Notes under the pieces: generated by a model
The model's database searches: none
Told to the model about the DNA's origin: nothing
Seen by the model: the letters and a program-made list of their open reading frames with translations, nothing else
Part shown: in pieces, positions 61,877 through 64,000 of the stretch
How the letters are laid out: the number at the start of each line of letters is the position of its first letter
How positions within the stretch are numbered: position 1 is the first letter of the stretch
Made by a program: the position numbers and the translations under genes
NCBI GenBank assembly: GCA_041917055.1
Contig: JAYRYJ010000001.1
Span: 124,001-188,000, forward strand
Source: Pseudaquidulcibacter sp041917055
Lineage (GTDB): Bacteria; Pseudomonadota; Alphaproteobacteria; Caulobacterales; Aquidulcibacteraceae
Length of the DNA stretch: 64,000 bases
Direction of reading: 5' to 3'

Positions 61877-63310
61877 CTAAGACAGACACGCTTTAATCGC
61901 TGTTTCCCATCCCGACAGATTATTGTTTCTTTCCTGAATGCTGCATGAAGGATTAAATGACTGCATCGGCATTCTTTTTGCGCCGCCATCTATACCAATG
62001 CCGATTAAGGCAATTCGCGCGGCCCCCATTGCCGTCATTTCCAAATCATTTGGTCTTTGCACTTCTATGTCGCAAGTATCAGCAAGGAATTGACAGAAGA
62101 AATCATTATTGGTCATGCCGCCGTCAATGCGCAATACTTTTAATTGCGCGCCGTCTTTCTTAATCGCCTCTAATAAATCATTGGTTTGATAGGCACTTGC
62201 TTCTAAAGCTGCGCGTGCAATATGCGCTTTTGTTGTGCCGCGCCCAAGCCCCGTGATAATTCCTTTCGCATCGGCGCGCCAATATGGTGCGCCTAAACCC
62301 GTAAAGGCCGGCACGAAATAAACACCGCCATTATCGGGAATGGATTGCGCCAATTTTTCGCTTTCGCCAGCCGATTGCAAAATGCCCAATTCATCGCGCA
62401 ACCATTTTATCGCAGTTCCGGCGTTTAATACTGCCCCTTCAAGAGCGTATTTAGTTTTGCCATCAATATTTGCGGCAATGGTCAAAAGCATTTTGTTTTG
62501 CGAGTATTTCGGGCTTTCCCCTAATGCTGCCATTAAGAATGCGCCAGTGCCGAAAGTGATTTTCGCCTCGCCCTCATTTTGGCAGTTTTGCCCCATTAAT
62601 GCGGCCTGTTGATCCCCTAATACACCCGAAATTTTGGTTTCACCGCCAAAAATGCGACAGGTTCCAAAATCATGATTAGAGGGAATAATTTGCGGCAAGA
62701 TTGCGCGCGGTATTTCAAATAATTTCAATAAATCCTCGTCCCACTCGCCCTTAATAATATTGAATAATGCGGTGCGCGAGGCGTTGGAATAATCACTTAA
62801 ATGTTGCCCGCTTAAATTATAAATAAGCCAAGTATCAACATTGCCAAAAAGAATTTCGCCATTTTCTGCGCGCTGTCTAAGGCCATCAATATTCCTAAAA
62901 AGCCACCATAATTTAAAGCCCGAAAAGTATGCATCTGCGACCAAACCGGTTTTGGCGCTTAATTCAGGTTCAATTGCGTTTTTCTTTAAAAATTCGCAAA
63001 ACTCACTTCCCCTTCTATCTTGCCAAACCACGGCATTATGAATTGGCTTTCCCGTTGCTTTGTCCCATAAAATTGTGGTTTCGCGTTGATTGGTTATGCC
63101 GATAGCGTCGGGAATCTCACCATTCGTAGCGCGTTTTGCAACTTCTAAAGTGTGTTGCCAAATGGCATTTGCGCTTTGTTCTACAATATCGGGGCGCGGC
63201 GAAATAAGTGGCACTTCGGTTTGCGCGAAATCAGTGCGATTGAGATTCTCATCATAAATCGCCGCGCGTGTTGAAGATGTGCCTTCGTCAATTACAAGAA
63301 TTTTTGTCAT
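61877..63310 (-). CDS. glpK: Glycerol kinase (FGGY family)
   Basis: Phosphorylates glycerol to sn-glycerol 3-phosphate. 477 residues from the ATG at 63310, slightly shorter than the usual 495-505. Diagnostic segments: GITNQRETTILWDKATG, VWQDRRG, GVLGDQQAALMGQ, FVPAFTGLGAPYWRADAKG and DGGMTNNDFFCQFLAD. The nucleotide loop reads DEGTSSTRA where most glycerol kinases have DQGTTSSRA. No glpF or glpD is adjacent. Confidence 0.91.
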   Translation of the reverse strand: MTKILVIDEGTSSTRAAIYDENLNRTDFAQTEVPLISPRPDIVEQSANAIWQHTLEVAKRATNGEIPDAIGITNQRETTILWDKATGKPIHNAVVWQDRRGSEFCEFLKKNAIEPELSAKTGLVADAYFSGFKLWWLFRNIDGLRQRAENGEILFGNVDTWLIYNLSGQHLSDYSNASRTALFNIIKGEWDEDLLKLFEIPRAILPQIIPSNHDFGTCRIFGGETKISGVLGDQQAALMGQNCQNEGEAKITFGTGAFLMAALGESPKYSQNKMLLTIAANIDGKTKYALEGAVLNAGTAIKWLRDELGILQSAGESEKLAQSIPDNGGVYFVPAFTGLGAPYWRADAKGIITGLGRGTTKAHIARAALEASAYQTNDLLEAIKKDGAQLKVLRIDGGMTNNDFFCQFLADTCDIEVQRPNDLEMTAMGAARIALIGIGIDGGAKRMPMQSFNPSCSIQERNNNLSGWETAIKACLS

Positions 63311-63416
63311 GCCATATTTTGCAAGACATTTGCTATTTGTAAAGCCCTGCCCCAAAGCGGACGGGACAATTTTTTAAAAACCCGCAGGCCTAGCACTTTT
63401 TTAAAGGCGCGAGGCT

Positions 63417-63593
63417 CTAGTGGGCTTTCAAAACAAATTTTTGGCCGCAATAAAGGCATACAGTTTCATGCTTGTCGCCGAAATCATAAAAAGTCTTAGG
63501 GTGGCCCAATGCGCCACCGCCACCATCGCATGAAACACGATGTTCGGTTACATAGATTGCGTTTTCGTGGTTTTTAGTTTGCGCCTTTGCCAT
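63417..63593 (-). CDS. CHCC-type zinc-finger protein (NDUFS6-like)
   Basis: 58 residues from the ATG at 63593; a longer frame adds residues without support. Zinc ligands Cys22 (RVSCDGGGGALGHP), His31, Cys46 and Cys49 (TVCLYCGQKFV). This matches the bacterial zf-CHCC proteins related to complex I accessory subunit NDUFS6. Preceded by a GAGG site. Role in alphaproteobacteria is not established. Confidence 0.9.
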   Translation of the reverse strand: MAKAQTKNHENAIYVTEHRVSCDGGGGALGHPKTFYDFGDKHETVCLYCGQKFVLKAH

Positions 63594-63641
63594 ATTTAAC
63601 CCTCTTCTTGAATCAATAGCAAAATTCAAATTAGCGTCAAA

Positions 63642-64000
63642 TCACTTTTCATAAACAGTATCATGCGGCGCGCGCGCAAAAGGTTTCCATTCTTTTTGCG
63701 CCAAGTCACACCATGCTTTAAACGCATCCGAATCCAACAGATTATCACGCATTTTGCGTGCATTTGTGGATAATGGCAAAGAATAAGTGCGGGTTCGCAC
63801 CGCCATTGGCGTATAGAATGCATCAGCGATAGTCGGGTTTTTACCATACATATATGGACCGCCAAAGGTTTCGTAAGCCCCTGCAAAAATCTCATCTAAA
63901 CGCAAAAGCTCAATCATACAGGCGTCATTAATCGGTGGCGTATCGATAATGCGGCGAATATTGTGGGTGAATTTATCGCGCATATTGGAAAAGCCGGAAT
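63642..64000 (-). CDS. Glutathione S-transferase family protein, C-terminal part (5' end outside window)
   Basis: The frame is open to the window edge; in-frame residues before the internal ATG at 63983 read SGFSN, the conserved GST segment, so the gene continues upstream. 118 residues of the all-helical C-terminal domain are seen, with GGPYMYGKNPTIADAFYTPM matching the GST capping motif (S/T-x-x-D). The thiol-binding N-terminal domain lies outside the window, so the class cannot be decided. Confidence 0.85.
   Translation of the reverse strand, partial: SGFSNMRDKFTHNIRRIIDTPPINDACMIELLRLDEIFAGAYETFGGPYMYGKNPTIADAFYTPMAVRTRTYSLPLSTNARKMRDNLLDSDAFKAWCDLAQKEWKPFARAPHDTVYEK

Overview
This window looks like chromosomal DNA of an alphaproteobacterium, most likely an aquatic Caulobacterales/Hyphomonadaceae-type (Maricaulales) organism of fairly low G+C (low forties by eye). 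The pointers are a Xanthomonas/Caulobacter-type TonB-dependent receptor, an aa3-type oxidase subunit IV, PhaR plus a biosynthetic thiolase, a TIGR02186/TauE pair, the order argH - small lipoprotein - lysA, and proA followed by nadD. No rRNA, tRNA, phage, CRISPR or autonomous transposase was found.

Layout. 1-6.1 kb is an alpha-glucan uptake and degradation locus: a TonB receptor cut by the window edge, divergent from an MFS sugar transporter and a GH13 lipoprotein, with 10-bp-phased TTTGCAAA sites between them. 6.4-11.8 kb holds a Leu/Val-type amino-acid dehydrogenase, a WYL regulator divergent from a DUF1579-like gene over a TGACA palindrome, a MATE exporter, a YggS-like PLP protein and a TenI-like protein. 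11.8-15.5 kb is a phosphate-starvation island: two PstS-like proteins around an OprP-type porin, with 11-bp-phased PHO-box repeats and a strong terminator. 15.5-21.3 kb is housekeeping (oxidase subunit IV, proA, nadD, gpmA, FAH-family protein, Bcr-type efflux). 21.4-28.3 kb is a tightly overlapping operon encoding a crotonase, a KAS III/OleA-like condensing enzyme, an OleD-like reductase, a lactonase-type MBL hydrolase, a short adenylate-forming enzyme, an ATP-grasp ligase and a GNAT/FemAB-like protein. This is the best candidate for an undescribed small-molecule pathway.

28.4-34.0 kb is repeat-rich: alpha-carbonic anhydrase whose stop codon lies in a 340-bp inverted-repeat element, a large SGNH hydrolase, a structured hairpin repeat, tandem 122-bp copies of the thiolase 3' end, the thiolase, and phaR. 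34-42 kb carries an EAL protein, a small gene behind a sigma54-like promoter, sulfite dehydrogenase (sorAB-like), gpsA, a TetR regulator with a 40-residue membrane protein, a Sel1-like protein, argG and a GH16 glucanase. 42.6-50.8 kb has TIGR02186/TauE, unknown lipoproteins, lysA, an LptM-like lipoprotein, argH, a TlpA-like thioredoxin, a glutamine amidotransferase and an alpha/beta hydrolase. 50.9-53.6 kb is sdhCDA, terminated without sdhB. 53.6-64 kb holds a KirBac-type channel, a secreted repeat protein behind a consensus sigma54 promoter, exonuclease/HIT/PON-like genes, rpmE, a hybrid histidine kinase, an unknown exported protein, glpK, a CHCC zinc-finger protein and the end of a GST gene.

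Taken together, the genes fit a PHB-making heterotroph living on algal storage glucans (GH13, GH16) that scavenges phosphate. Non-coding DNA carries three separate repeat families, each described below.
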